This document shows, in pieces, positions 42,163-53,803 of a DNA stretch of 64,000 nt. The stretch is from Micromonospora globbae (lineage in GTDB: Bacteria > Actinomycetota > Actinomycetes > Mycobacteriales > Micromonosporaceae), in assembly GCF_003610785.1 (NCBI RefSeq), contig NZ_RAQQ01000016.1, forward strand, positions 111,921-175,920, given 5' to 3'. The notes under the pieces were generated by a model. It did no database searches. It was given only the letters and a program-made list of their open reading frames with translations, and was not told where the DNA came from. Position 1 is the stretch's first letter. Each line of letters begins with the position of its first letter. Made by a program: the position numbers and the translations under genes.

Positions 42163-42954
42163 ATGGGCTACGCCGACGTGGGGTCGCGGCTGTGGTACGA
42201 GTCGCACGGGTCCGGCCGGCCGCTGGTGCTGCTGCACGGCGCCTTCGGGGCCGCGGAGACGTTCGCGCCGCTCCTGCCGGCGCTGACCGCGCGGCACCGC
42301 GTGATCGGGGTCGACCTGCCGGGACACGGCCACACCGCCGACACCGGCCGGCCGTTGCGCTACGAGTCGATGGCCGACGACGTTGCCGCGCTGCTGCGCC
42401 ACCTCGACCTGCCGGGCGCCGACCTGCTCGGCTACTCGCTCGGCGGCGGTGTGGCGCTGCGGGTCGCGATCCAGCATCCGGGGCTGGTCCGCCGGCTGGT
42501 GGTGGTCTCGGCGCCCTGCCGGCGCGGCGGCTGGTACCCGGAGGTGCTGGCCGCCATGGCCGGTCACGACGAGCGGACCGCCGAGCGGATGCGGGGCAGC
42601 CCGCCGCACCGGCTCTACACCCGGCTCGCGCCCCGGCCCGAGGACTGGCCGCGGCTCTGGGCCCGGTCGGGCGAACTGCTGCGCCACGACTACGACTGGT
42701 CGGCCGAGGTCGCGAGGCTGACCGTGCCGACCCTGCTGGTCTTCGCCGACGCCGACTCGGTCCCCACCTCCCACGTGGCCGAGTTCTTCGGGCTGCTCGG
42801 CGGCGGCCACCGGGACGCCGGCGGAAACGGTTCCCGTCCGGCGTCCCGACTGGCCGTGCTGCCGGGGCTCACCCATCACGACATCCTGGGCTCCCCGGCC
42901 CTGCCGGCCGTGGTGCTTCCGTTCCTCGACCACCCCGTCCCCGGCCCGGGTTGA
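42163..42954 (+). CDS. Alpha/beta hydrolase
   Basis: A 263-aa serine hydrolase: oxyanion region VLLHGAFGAAETF, GVDLPGHGHTAD, nucleophile Ser92 in LLGYSLGGGVAL, acid Asp near LLVFADADSVP and His in LPGLTHHDIL. It has the plain core of esterases/lactonases and no signal peptide. GGGGGGAGGC precedes the ATG at 42163. It is divergent from transketolase (165 bp) and convergent with the SDR gene, with only 14 bp between their stops. The substrate is unknown. Confidence 0.88.
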   Translation: MGYADVGSRLWYESHGSGRPLVLLHGAFGAAETFAPLLPALTARHRVIGVDLPGHGHTADTGRPLRYESMADDVAALLRHLDLPGADLLGYSLGGGVALRVAIQHPGLVRRLVVVSAPCRRGGWYPEVLAAMAGHDERTAERMRGSPPHRLYTRLAPRPEDWPRLWARSGELLRHDYDWSAEVARLTVPTLLVFADADSVPTSHVAEFFGLLGGGHRDAGGNGSRPASRLAVLPGLTHHDILGSPALPAVVLPFLDHPVPGPG

Positions 42955-42968
42955 CCCCGCCGGCGGGG

Positions 42969-43712
42969 TCAGCTCGTGAAGCCGCCGTCCACGTTCACCA
43001 CGGCGCCGGTCACGTACGCCGCCTCGGGCGCGGCGAGGTGCGCGACGGTCGCCGCGATGTCGGCGGGCCGGGCGTAGCGGCCCAGGGCGGTGAAGCCGGC
43101 GATGGCCCCGGCGTTCGGGCCGTGGGCCGGGTTCGCGTCCGTGTCCGTCGGGCCCGGGTTGACCAGGTTCACGGTGATGCCGCGCGGCCCCAGCTCGCGG
43201 GCCAGGCCACGGGTGAGCCCGGCCAGGGCCGTCTTGCTCATCGCGTACAGCGCCAGCCCGGGGAACACGGCCCGCTCGCCGACGTTGCTGCCGATGCTGA
43301 TGATCCGCCCGCCGTCGCCGAGGTGCCGCGCCGCCGCCTGCGCGGCGACGTACGGGCCCCGGACGTTGACGGCGATCGTCCGGTCCCGCTCGTCCGCGTC
43401 CACCTCGTCGAGCGCGCCGACCGGGAACACCGCCGCGTTGTTCACGAGGATGTCGAGCCGCCCCAGCTCGGCGGCGGTCCGGTCGACCGCCTCCCGCAGG
43501 GCGTCCGGGTCGGCGCTGTCCGCCGGGACCGCGAGGGCCCTCCGGCCCAGCGCCTCGATCTCCTTGACCACCGCCGCGGCCCGGTCGGCGCTGCGCAGGT
43601 AGGTGATCGCCACGTCGGCGCCGTCGGTGGCGAGGCGCAGCGCGATGCCCGCCCCGATGCCCCGCGCACCACCGGTGACCAGGGCGACCTTTCCGTCCAG
43701 TGTCGTTGTCAT
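42969..43712 (-). CDS. Short-chain dehydrogenase/reductase (FabG-like)
   Basis: A 247-aa SDR. NAD(P) site TGGARGIGAGIA (14-25), NNAAVFPVGAL, catalytic Ser in ISIGSNVG and the YAMSK tyrosine/lysine pair are all present, followed by NLVNPGPTDTDAN and the C-terminal YVTGAVVNVDGGFTS. This is the classical 3-oxoacyl reductase/alcohol dehydrogenase form; the substrate is unknown. The start at ATG 43712 is preferred over a longer frame. It lies downstream of the phosphotransferase gene's terminus on the same strand with about 100 bp between. Confidence 0.9.
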   Translation of the reverse strand: MTTTLDGKVALVTGGARGIGAGIALRLATDGADVAITYLRSADRAAAVVKEIEALGRRALAVPADSADPDALREAVDRTAAELGRLDILVNNAAVFPVGALDEVDADERDRTIAVNVRGPYVAAQAAARHLGDGGRIISIGSNVGERAVFPGLALYAMSKTALAGLTRGLARELGPRGITVNLVNPGPTDTDANPAHGPNAGAIAGFTALGRYARPADIAATVAHLAAPEAAYVTGAVVNVDGGFTS

Positions 43713-43814
43713 GTGTCGATCATGGAAGCGGCGGCCCCGGCCCGTCTGGCGGCGATCGGACGCCGCGTCCCCCACCGAGTGCCAGGTCCGATTCCCGCCG
43801 GTCGCGCCGCGCGG

Positions 43815-44750
43815 TCAGCGCAGGCGCGCGGCCACCCAGGGGAGCAGGGCGTCGGCCTGGGCCTGCTGGAACGCGCGCACGGTGGGGATCCCCGCGGGCG
43901 CGGGGCGCCGGGCCGCGTCGGTGAAGAAGCCGGCCAGACCGGCGTACGCGCCGGTGAGCGCGTCCGGGTCGACGTCCGCGGTGAGCGGCAGCCGGCGCAG
44001 CAGCGCCTCCGTGTCGTGCCCGCCGTGCAACCGCACGTTGACCAGCAGCAGCGCGGTGTCCAACCAGGCCGGTCCCCGGCACGCCCACGGCCAGTCGACC
44101 ACGGTGACCGCGCCGGTGGCGTCGACGAGCAGGTTGTCGGCCCGGATGTCCACGTGGCAGAGCGTGTCGCCGGTCAGGGCGGCGATCCCGTACGCGGCGG
44201 CGGCCCGCAGCTCGTCCAGGTGCGCCGCGACCCACGGGTCGAGCCGGGCGGGCGGGTCGGCGGCGATCCGCTCCCAGCCGGCGAAGTCGTACCCGAGCGT
44301 CTCGGCCGCGGCCGGCGCGTCCGCCACCGGGCTCGGTGTGAGCGCGCCGGCCATCGTCTCGAGGGCCGACAGCACCGCCGCCAGTTCGTCGTCACGCCAC
44401 GGCGTGACCGGGTGCCGGCCGTCCACGTCGTCGAAGACCAGCGCGACCCAGTCCCCGTCGTCGTGGCAGCCCAGCAGCCGGGGCGCCGGCGCGGACGCCG
44501 GAAGGGCCGCGGAGATCCGCGCCTCGGCGCGGTGGAACCGGGGGCTGTCCGGGTTCTGCGCGGGGCTGACGGCCTTCACGAACGCGCGCCGGCCGGTGGC
44601 CGTGCGGACGCGGTCGGCGGACCCGGGGGAGTAGCCGCCCGACTGGGACACCGCCTCGACCACCCGGTCGCCGAGGACGCGCTCCACGGCGGAACGGACG
44701 TGGTCGGGCAGGTCGGTCCAGCCGATCCGTTGCCTGGTCAGCGTGCTCAC
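43815..44750 (-). CDS. Aminoglycoside phosphotransferase-family kinase
   Basis: A 311-aa APH-type kinase. The catalytic loop is HVDIRADNLL (His199, Asp201, Asn206) and the Mg-binding VVDWPWA (Asp219). The N-terminal lobe has a weak glycine loop (SQSGGYSPGSADRV) and Lys59 in AFVKAVSP. Family members phosphorylate antibiotics, choline, homoserine or other small molecules, so antibiotic resistance should not be assumed. The start is GTG 44750; no strong ribosome site is visible. It is divergent from the pyruvyl transferase gene at 44958. Confidence 0.88.
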   Translation of the reverse strand: MSTLTRQRIGWTDLPDHVRSAVERVLGDRVVEAVSQSGGYSPGSADRVRTATGRRAFVKAVSPAQNPDSPRFHRAEARISAALPASAPAPRLLGCHDDGDWVALVFDDVDGRHPVTPWRDDELAAVLSALETMAGALTPSPVADAPAAAETLGYDFAGWERIAADPPARLDPWVAAHLDELRAAAAYGIAALTGDTLCHVDIRADNLLVDATGAVTVVDWPWACRGPAWLDTALLLVNVRLHGGHDTEALLRRLPLTADVDPDALTGAYAGLAGFFTDAARRPAPAGIPTVRAFQQAQADALLPWVAARLR

Positions 44751-44957
44751 GCGACCACGGTGCGCCGTGTCGGCGCGGCCGGGCAACCCGATTACCGCCC
44801 GTCCCGTCCGCCTGTCCCGTGGGCTGCCCGTCTGTCCGGGCGGCTGGCCGCCTGTCCCGCCCGGCCGCTGGCGCCGAGGGGCGCTGGGCGGGGCGTCAGG
44901 AGTGTTCACCCGTCCAGTGGGAAAACCGCGCCCGACGCACCCGGGGAGGAGCGACGG

Positions 44958-46100
44958 ATGAGGCATGGCGCCGGACTGACCATCGGTGTGCTGGGCTCGT
45001 ACGGCGGTCGGAACCTCGGTGACGAGGCGATCCTCACCGGTCTTCTGACCGATCTGCGGCAACAGGAGCCGAACGCCCGGATCATCGTCTTCTCCCGCAA
45101 CCCGGAACACACCCGACGCGCGCACCCGGACGTCGAGGCGGTGCCCTGGGAGGGGGTCAGCCGCACCGACTCCGCGCTCGTGCTGGCCCAGCTCGACCTG
45201 CTCATCCTCGGCGGCGGGGGCATCCTCTACGACCGCGAGGCGCGCCGCTACCTGCGGGTCGTCCGGGTCGCCCAGGAGCGCGGCCTGCCGCTCATCACGT
45301 ACGCGGTGGGTGTCGGGCCGCTCAGCGACGGGGTGGACACCGGCATGGTCCGCGAGACCCTGGCCGGCGCCACGCAGGTGACCGTCCGGGACCAGGAGTC
45401 CCGGATGGTGCTGGAGGAGGCCGGACTGGTCAACCCGATCACGGTCACGGCCGACCCGGCGTTCCTGCTGGAGCCGGAGGAGTTCCCCGCCTCCCTGCTG
45501 CGGGAGGAGGGGGTCCCGGCCGGCAAGCGCCTCGTGGGGATGAGCGTCCGCGAGCCGGGCCGTGCCGCCGAGCGCCTCGACGTCGACGGCTACCACCGGC
45601 TGCTGGCCCAGATCGGCGACTTCCTGGTGCACCGGATCGACGCGTACGTCCTCTTCGTGCCCATGGAGCGCGACGACATCCGGCACTCGCACGGCGTGCT
45701 GTCCCACATGATCGCCGCGGAGCGGGGCCGGATCCTGCACGGCACGTACTCGCCCCAGCAGGTGCTCGGCCTCATGCGCCACTTCGACCTGGCGGTCGGC
45801 ATGCGGCTGCACTTCCTGATCTTCGCCGCGATGGTGGGTACGCCGTTCCTTCCGCTGCCGTACGCCGGCAAGGTCTTCGACCTGGCCCAGCGGCTGGGCG
45901 TGCCGGCGCTGCGCGGCGTGGAGCGGGAGGTGGAGGGCCCGCTGCTGTCCGAGGTCGACCGGCTCTGGGACGAGCGGGAGGAGCGCGCCGAGGCCACCGC
46001 CCGCCGGGTCGCGCAGGTCTGCGACGAGGCCCGCGGCACGTCCCACGTCACGCGGGCGGTGCTGGAGAGCCTGCGGACCCGCGCGCTCGTCCGCGCCTGA
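44958..46100 (+). CDS. Polysaccharide pyruvyl transferase (CsaB-like)
   Basis: A 380-aa enzyme adding ketal pyruvate to cell-wall sugars. The N-terminus has GVLGSYGGRNLGDEAILTGLL; the middle has LLILGGGGILYD, and the C-terminal part has GTYSPQQVLGLMRHFDLAVGMRLHFLIFAA, including the conserved histidine. In Gram-positive bacteria CsaB pyruvylates a secondary wall polymer that anchors SLH-domain proteins. No SLH protein or wall-polymer cluster is nearby, so the acceptor is unknown. The ATG at 44958 follows GGGGAGGAG with an 8-nt spacer. It is monocistronic. Confidence 0.88.
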   Translation: MRHGAGLTIGVLGSYGGRNLGDEAILTGLLTDLRQQEPNARIIVFSRNPEHTRRAHPDVEAVPWEGVSRTDSALVLAQLDLLILGGGGILYDREARRYLRVVRVAQERGLPLITYAVGVGPLSDGVDTGMVRETLAGATQVTVRDQESRMVLEEAGLVNPITVTADPAFLLEPEEFPASLLREEGVPAGKRLVGMSVREPGRAAERLDVDGYHRLLAQIGDFLVHRIDAYVLFVPMERDDIRHSHGVLSHMIAAERGRILHGTYSPQQVLGLMRHFDLAVGMRLHFLIFAAMVGTPFLPLPYAGKVFDLAQRLGVPALRGVEREVEGPLLSEVDRLWDEREERAEATARRVAQVCDEARGTSHVTRAVLESLRTRALVRA

Positions 46101-46141
46101 CCGGCACGGCGGGCTGAGGCGCCGCCGCCGGCCTCCGCCGG

Positions 46142-46348
46142 TCAGACGGCCGAGCCGCGCCAGCGGTAGCGCCAGTCGGCGGTCCCGTCGCCGGTGTTCT
46201 CCAGCTCGTAGATCTGCGCCTCGACCAGCCCCTGCGGACCGAGGTGGTGGTGGGTGAGCGGCGGGCGGCCGTTGACGTCCAGCTCGACGGTGACGCGCTG
46301 CCCGTCGGCCGGGCCGTCCACGAGGGGGATCTCTACCGTTGAGGCCAT
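46142..46348 (-). CDS. Small conserved hypothetical protein (68 aa)
   Basis: It starts at ATG 46348 (MASTVEIPLVDGPADGQRVT) and runs to a stop at 46142. The protein is a mostly beta, soluble sequence with a histidine-rich middle (PPLTHHHLGPQGLVEAQIYEL) and C-terminal WRYRWRGSAV. Third-position bias is good. The Tyr/Glu/Leu-rich strand and length resemble the small phage-neck- or head-completion-like proteins that occur as single genes in actinomycetes, but I cannot confirm that. It converges with CsaB and is divergent from the DinB gene. Confidence 0.65.
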   Translation of the reverse strand: MASTVEIPLVDGPADGQRVTVELDVNGRPPLTHHHLGPQGLVEAQIYELENTGDGTADWRYRWRGSAV

Positions 46349-46429
46349 GGGCCCATCCTGCCCGCCCGGACGGGGCCGCGCAGGGGATAGCGGGCAGCAG
46401 CAGGCCGCCCCGCCGACTAGGGTCGGAGG

Positions 46430-46951
46430 ATGGCGACCATCTCGATCGATCCCACTCTCGGGCCCGTGCTGGCGCGTACGGGGGACGAGCGCGCGGTGCT
46501 CGACGCCTTCCTCGACTTCCACCGCGCCGTGGTGCTGCGCAAGCTGCGCGGGCTCTCCGACGCCGACGCGGCCCGGCGGCTGGTGCCCTCGGCCACGACG
46601 GTCGCCGGCCTGGTCAAGCACCTCACGATGGTGGAGGACAACTGGTTCCCCTGCCTGCTGGCGCCCGGCCCCGGCGACGTCTACCGCACCGACGAGGAGG
46701 ACGCGGCCGCGAGCTTCGCCCTCGCCGAGGACGACACCGTCGACAGCCTCGCCGCCGGCTACGAGCGGGCGTGCGCGCGCTCCCGGGCGACCGCCGCGCG
46801 GTTCGACCTCGACCATGTGGTGCCGCACCCGCAGCTCGGCGAGGTCTCCCTGCGCTGGATCCTGGTGCACATGATCGAGGAGACGGCCCGGCACGCCGGC
46901 CACGCCGACATCCTGCGCGAGCTGACGGACGGCAGCACCGGGGCTCTCTGA
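46430..46951 (+). CDS. DinB-superfamily (DUF664) protein
   Basis: A 173-aa four-helix bundle of the DinB/DUF664 type. The metal-site histidines appear in the expected places: VKHLTMVEDNWF (first His), and HMIEETARHAGHADILREL (His triad area) at the C-terminal helix. In actinomycetes such proteins include mycothiol-dependent maleylpyruvate isomerase-like thiol transferases; the reaction is not evident here. ATG 46430 has GGAGG directly before it, an unusually tight spacing. It converges with the PfkB gene, 9 bp between stops. Confidence 0.87.
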   Translation: MATISIDPTLGPVLARTGDERAVLDAFLDFHRAVVLRKLRGLSDADAARRLVPSATTVAGLVKHLTMVEDNWFPCLLAPGPGDVYRTDEEDAAASFALAEDDTVDSLAAGYERACARSRATAARFDLDHVVPHPQLGEVSLRWILVHMIEETARHAGHADILRELTDGSTGAL

Positions 46952-46960
46952 CCGGGCCGC

Positions 46961-47833
46961 TCAGGCGGTGGGGAGCAGCCCCGGCGGGTACTCCATGCCG
47001 TCGTGCGTGCAGGCGGCCGCCGCGACCCGCGCCGCGTACGCCGCCGCGTCGGTGAGCGCGGCGCCGCGCAGCCGGGCGGCGATGAGGCCCGCGGCGAACG
47101 CGTCGCCCGCCCCGTTGGTGTCGACGACCGGCGCGGCCGGCACGGCGGCGGGCACCCGGACGGGCGCGCCGCCGGCGGGGTGCAGCTCGGCGCCGTCGGC
47201 GCCCCGGGTCACCACGACGTCGCGGGGCGCGAGCCCGGCGGCGACCGCCGCCGCGGCCGGCCCGAGGCGTACGCCGCTGACGAGGACGAGGTCGGCGACG
47301 GCGGCGAACGGCCGGTGGTAGGGGTTGTGGCCGTCCCAGTCGTGCAGGTCGGTGCTGACCCGTGCGCCGTCGGCGAGGCCGTCCCGCAGGGTGGGCAGCA
47401 GGCCGAGCGTCCAGTCCATGATCGAGAGGTGCACGTGCGCCGCCTCGCGGACCAGCGCGGCCAGGTCCGACGCGCAGAGCGGCGGTGGGCCCTGCCAGGG
47501 GCGCGGGTCGTAGAGGGACATCCGCGCCCCGGACGGGTCCACGAGGCTCACGGAGCGGCGGGTGCCCGCCGGGTCGGTCACGAGCACCGGACGCACGCCG
47601 GTGCGGGCCAGCGCCGCCCGCACCACGTCGCCGGCCGGGTCGGCGCCGAGCACGTCCACCAGGGCGACCCGCAGCCCGAGCGCGTGGGCCGCGAGAGCCA
47701 CTCCGGCGCCGGTGTTGCCGATGCGCAGCTCCACGGGGTCGACGGTGAGGGAGTCGGCGGCGGGGAGGGGCAGCGCGGGCACCCGGACGCGGACGTCCAC
47801 CCCGAGACCGCCGATCACGAGTAGGTCGACCAT
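46961..47833 (-). CDS. PfkB-family carbohydrate kinase
   Basis: A 290-aa sugar or nucleoside kinase of the ribokinase fold. The N-terminus has the family motif MVDLLVIGGLGVDVRVRVP and GNTGAGVALAAHALG; the C-terminal signature DTNGAGDAFAAGLIAARL holds the catalytic Asp and anion hole. The sugar is not identifiable. ATG 47833 (MVDLLVI) is chosen on family length. It is divergent from the SNF2 gene at 47897 with 63 bp between the start codons, so promoters overlap. No transporter is adjacent. Confidence 0.9.
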   Translation of the reverse strand: MVDLLVIGGLGVDVRVRVPALPLPAADSLTVDPVELRIGNTGAGVALAAHALGLRVALVDVLGADPAGDVVRAALARTGVRPVLVTDPAGTRRSVSLVDPSGARMSLYDPRPWQGPPPLCASDLAALVREAAHVHLSIMDWTLGLLPTLRDGLADGARVSTDLHDWDGHNPYHRPFAAVADLVLVSGVRLGPAAAAVAAGLAPRDVVVTRGADGAELHPAGGAPVRVPAAVPAAPVVDTNGAGDAFAAGLIAARLRGAALTDAAAYAARVAAAACTHDGMEYPPGLLPTA

Positions 47834-47896
47834 GGCGACGACGGTAGCCGGCCGGGGCCGCCTATCCTGGGCCCGGGCGTCGACGAGGGGGAGCAC

Positions 47897-51030
<3,134 letters not shown>

Positions 51031-51034
<4 letters not shown>

Positions 51035-51924
51035 GCCAGAGCGCGACGGGCCGGTTCGCCGACTACGGCCGTCCCCGCCGGGTGGAGGGTGGGCTGAAGG
51101 CGCGCAGCACCCGCGGTGCGATCGGCCGTTCCTGGTGGTCGCGGCGCTTCCTGGAGGTGCTCGAGTCGTTCGCGCTCGGCACCCGGCTCACCCGCGGCCG
51201 GTCGTACGCGCGGGCCGGCCAGGTGGTGCGGCTGGACATCGCGCCGGGCGCGGTCACCGCCGTGGTGCAGGGCTCCCGACCCCGACCGTACGACGTCCAC
51301 ATCGGACTGTCCCCGTTCCCGGCGGAGCTGTGGGACCGGGTCGAGGCGGAGCTGGCGGCGCAGGCGTTCTTCAGCGCCCGGCTGCTCGCCGGTGACCTGC
51401 CCGCCGAGTTGGAGGAGCTGTTCGCCGCGGCGGGTGCGCCGCTGTTCCCGGCGGCCGTCGACGAGTTGACGCAGCGGTGCAGCTGCCCGGACTTCGCCGT
51501 GCCGTGCAAGCACCTGGCGGCCACGTTCTACCTGCTCGCCGAGGCGTTCGACGCCGACCCGTTCGCGCTGCTGCACTGGCGCGGGCGCGCCCGGGTTGAG
51601 CTGCTGGACCGGCTGCGGTCCCTCCGGGCCGCCGCCACCGGCGTCACGCCGGCGTTCGCGACCGAGGACGCGGCGACCGACGCCGACGCGGCGGACCTGA
51701 CGCCCGTCGGGGCCGCGCGCGTGCTGGCCGCCCTGCCACAAGCGCCGCTGGCCGAGGCGGTCGACCGGTTCTGGCTGCCGCCGGTGCCGCTGCCGGACCG
51801 GCCGCCGAGCCTGGCCACCGGGCCGGACCTGCTGCTGCGGCAGCTCGGCCCGCCGGCACCCGCGATCGGCGGGCCCGGCCTGCTCGAACGACTCCGCCGG
51901 GCGTACCGCGCCTTCGGCGGCTGA
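51031..51924 (+). CDS. SWIM zinc-finger protein, partner of the SNF2 helicase
   Basis: A 297-aa protein beginning GTG 51031, overlapping the helicase stop by 4 nt. The SWIM motif is Cys150-x-Cys152-x6-Cys159-x-His161 (CSCPDFAVPCKHLAA), a zinc site used for protein or DNA contact. The N-terminal part (1-145) contains RGAIGRSWWSRRFLEVLE and basic SRPRPYDVHIGL; the C-terminal 130 residues are Ala/Pro-rich and less ordered. SNF2-SWIM gene pairs with this overlap are common in actinomycetes, and the two proteins presumably work together. The process is unknown. Confidence 0.9.
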
Positions 51925-52054
51925 GGCCGGCGAGCCGGCCGCGGTGCCCGCGCCGGACCGGCGTCCACACCGGACCTTCCCGCTCGCACCCCGTCGCCGA
52001 TCGCCATCGCCGGCGACCGGCGGGTACGGGGCCGGCCCGGCCGGCGACGGGCGG

Positions 52055-52312
52055 TCATAGCCAGCGGCGGCGGAAGCGCCACATGAGAACCGCGTTGGCC
52101 ACCAGGACCACCGCGCAGATCGCGCCGGCCATCCGTCCGGCGAGCACGGTCATCGCCGGCAGGGCGGCCCACAGCAGGATGGTCAGCAGCATCAGATAGC
52201 GGCCGCGGCGACCGCGTGCCCGGTTGTCCAGCCGGGCGAAGAACGCCGGGTCGCTCTCCCGTAGCTGCCGAGTGATCTGTTCGAACCTGCGCTGATCCTC
52301 TTTGCTGAGCAT
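52055..52312 (-). CDS. DUF3040 small membrane protein
   Basis: An 85-aa protein of the actinobacterial DUF3040 family. The N-terminus (MLSKEDQRRFEQITRQLRESDPAFFARL) is the family signature. Two membrane helices follow (about 42-58 and 62-78), and a basic tail WRFRRRWL ends it. ATG 52312 is preceded by GGAAGGCACCGCC. The role is unknown; DUF3040 proteins are small inner-membrane proteins, often controlled by sporulation-linked sigma factors in streptomycetes. It is convergent with the SWIM gene and marks the edge of the repeat-rich stretch. Confidence 0.88.
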   Translation of the reverse strand: MLSKEDQRRFEQITRQLRESDPAFFARLDNRARGRRGRYLMLLTILLWAALPAMTVLAGRMAGAICAVVLVANAVLMWRFRRRWL

Positions 52313-52650
52313 GGCGGTGCCTTCCCCTCACGCGTTCAGCGGTTCGGCGGCTTACCCGTTGCGGCGGCGGCTCACGCCGCCTGTCGCCGGTCCTTTTCCC
52401 CGTTGCGGCCCGGCCATGGGCGCAGCGGGCCGGGCATCGCGCGGCGATTGCGGAGTACGGCGTGCGGGGCGGCGGGGTGCCCCGTGCGGAGCACTCCGGC
52501 ACCGGCCCATCCGGGCCTCGACGCGGCCGGCGGCGGCCAGAGGCGCCCAGATTGCCGGAGACGGCGGAAACGCCCCATCGACGCCGTCGGGGCGCGCGCA
52601 CGGCAGGTACCCCGCGCGGGGCGGGGGCGGCCGGGTGATGGGGCCACCGT

Positions 52651-52790
52651 CCCCGCGCCATGCCGGCAAAGAGGGAGCGTGCCATGCGGCGAGGGAGCGT
52701 GCCATGCGGCGACGGAGCGTGCCATGCGGCGAGGGAGCGTGCCATGCGGCAGCGGACGGTGCCATGCGGCAACGGCCCGCGCCATACGTC
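52651..52790. repeat. 20-bp tandem array (about seven units)
   Basis: Units of 20 bp with the consensus GAGGGAGCGTGCCATGCGGC begin at 52671, 52691, 52711, 52731 (near identical) and 52751, 52771 (diverged); a remnant precedes at 52651. Each unit contains GCCATGC. Divergence grows towards both ends, as expected for slippage-driven arrays. Confidence 0.85.
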
Positions 52791-52856
52791 GCCCTCACCC
52801 AGACGCACGTGCAGCCGTCCAACGGCGCCGACCACGTCACGTCCCGGGCCGGGACC

Positions 52857-53340
52857 GCACTCGCCCAACCGATGCTGTCGACCTGCCCCATATCTGGGGC
52901 AATCGCGATCGCAGTCGCCCAGGCGATGCTGTCGACCTGCCCCATATCCGGGGCAATCGCGATCGCACTCGCCCAACCGATGCTGTCGACCTGCCCCATA
53001 TCTGGGGCAATCGCGATCGCAGTCGCCCAGGCGATGCTGTCGACCTGCCCCATATCCGGGGCAATCGCGATCGCACTCGCCCAACCGATACTGTCGACCT
53101 GCCCCATATCTGGGGCAACCGGGACCGCAGTCGGCCCGGCGATGCTGTCGACCTGCCCCATATCCGGGGCAACCGCGATCGCAGTCGGCCCGGCGATGCT
53201 GTCGACCTGCCCCATATCTGGGGCAACCGGGACCGCAGTCGGCCCGGCGATGCTGTCGACCTGCCCCATATCTGGGGCAACCGCGATCGCAGTCGGCCCG
53301 GCGATGCTGTCGACCTGCCCCATATCTGGGGCAACCGCCT
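52857..53340. repeat. Nine-copy 54-bp array with palindromic core
   Basis: Units start at 52857, 52911, 52965, 53019, 53073, 53127, 53181, 53235 and 53289, each exactly 54 bp except a shortened last copy. All contain GCTGTCGACC (one copy has ACTGTCGACC) then TGCCCC-N6-GGGGCA; the central bases read ATATCT or ATATCC. Units 1, 3 and 5 and units 2 and 4 form alternating types, units 6-9 a third type, pointing to earlier 108-bp duplications. Most unit joints contain GCGATCGC. Confidence 0.93.
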
Positions 53341-53342
53341 CC

Positions 53343-53410
53343 CGACGGCCGACACTGACCCGACGGCCGACACTGACCGACGGCCGACACTGGCCCGACG
53401 GCCGAGACGG
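53343..53410. repeat. Short tandem repeat of GACGGCCGACACTGAC type
   Basis: Three copies of about 17-18 bp (CGACGGCCGACACTG plus ACCC, ACC or GCCC) and a fourth diverged copy (GACGGCCGAGACGG) follow the 54-bp array directly. They are a separate slippage product. Confidence 0.75.
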
Positions 53411-53443
53411 GTGGGACGGCACCCGGGTCGCGTCAGGGGCGCA

Positions 53444-53471
53444 TGCCCCATATCTGGGGCAGCTCGACAGG
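53444..53471 (-). repeat. Inverted outlying copy of the 54-bp repeat core
   Basis: TGCCCCATATCTGGGGCA (53444-53461) followed by GCTCGACAG is the reverse complement of the array core CTGTCGA-x-CTGCCCC. It lies 104 bp after the array in the opposite direction, so the core also moves or persists outside the array. Confidence 0.75.
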
Positions 53472-53510
53472 ACACGTGTCTGCTGTGAACCGGCGACCGC
53501 CGGGCGCGCC

Positions 53511-53582
53511 GAGGCCACAACATCGAGGAAGTGGTGGCCTCGATCGCTCCTCGATGCGACAACATCCAGGAAGTTGCGCGAT
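53511..53582. repeat. Two dispersed repeat copies, one within a hairpin
   Basis: CACAACATCGAGGAAGTGG (53516) and GACAACATCCAGGAAGTTG (53558) are near-identical copies 42 bp apart. The first is flanked by GAGGCCAC (53511-53518) and GTGGCCTC (53534-53541), a perfect 8-bp inverted repeat. They look like members of a genome-wide short repeat family. Confidence 0.6.
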
Positions 53583-53613
53583 CTTGGCGAGTGACCCGCA
53601 CGCGGAGGGCGTC

Positions 53614-53803
53614 GTGCGATTCGCCCGCTGGATGGCCCTGGCGGTCGACGAATTCGTGCAATCGGGACCGGCATCCGACGAGCAGCGCGACCACGCCGAC
53701 CGGAACGAGCCGGCGGCGCGGGTGTGGGCCGACGCGGGCGTGATTCGCCAGCGGGCGGGCTCGGCACCCTCGCGGTGTCGGCGGGCCTCGGTCGCGTCGG
53801 CGG
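53614..53803 (+). pseudogene. Possible gene fragment running into a tandem repeat
   Basis: GTG 53614 has a perfect GGAGG with a 5-nt spacer. The frame reads VRFARWMALAVDEFVQSGPA, then an acidic DEQRDHADRNEPAARVWAD, with good third-position bias for about 55 codons. It then enters the 19-bp array at 53804, where codon bias is lost and translation would continue as Arg/Gly-rich low complexity to 54267, overlapping the next gene. It is most likely a small gene whose 3' end has been overwritten by repeat expansion. I do not recognise a family. Confidence 0.35.

Noticed and set aside
43815..44750. Calling the kinase an aminoglycoside resistance gene
   Set aside because: Only the generic APH fold motifs are visible; the family includes many non-antibiotic kinases and there is no resistance context.
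52857..53340. CRISPR array
   Set aside because: Repeats touch each other with no unique spacers, and no cas gene is in the window.
51528..53767. Several long overlapping frames across the 54-bp array
   Set aside because: The unit is a multiple of three with no stop in any frame, so all six frames stay open. There are no ribosome sites and the encoded sequence is pure repeat.
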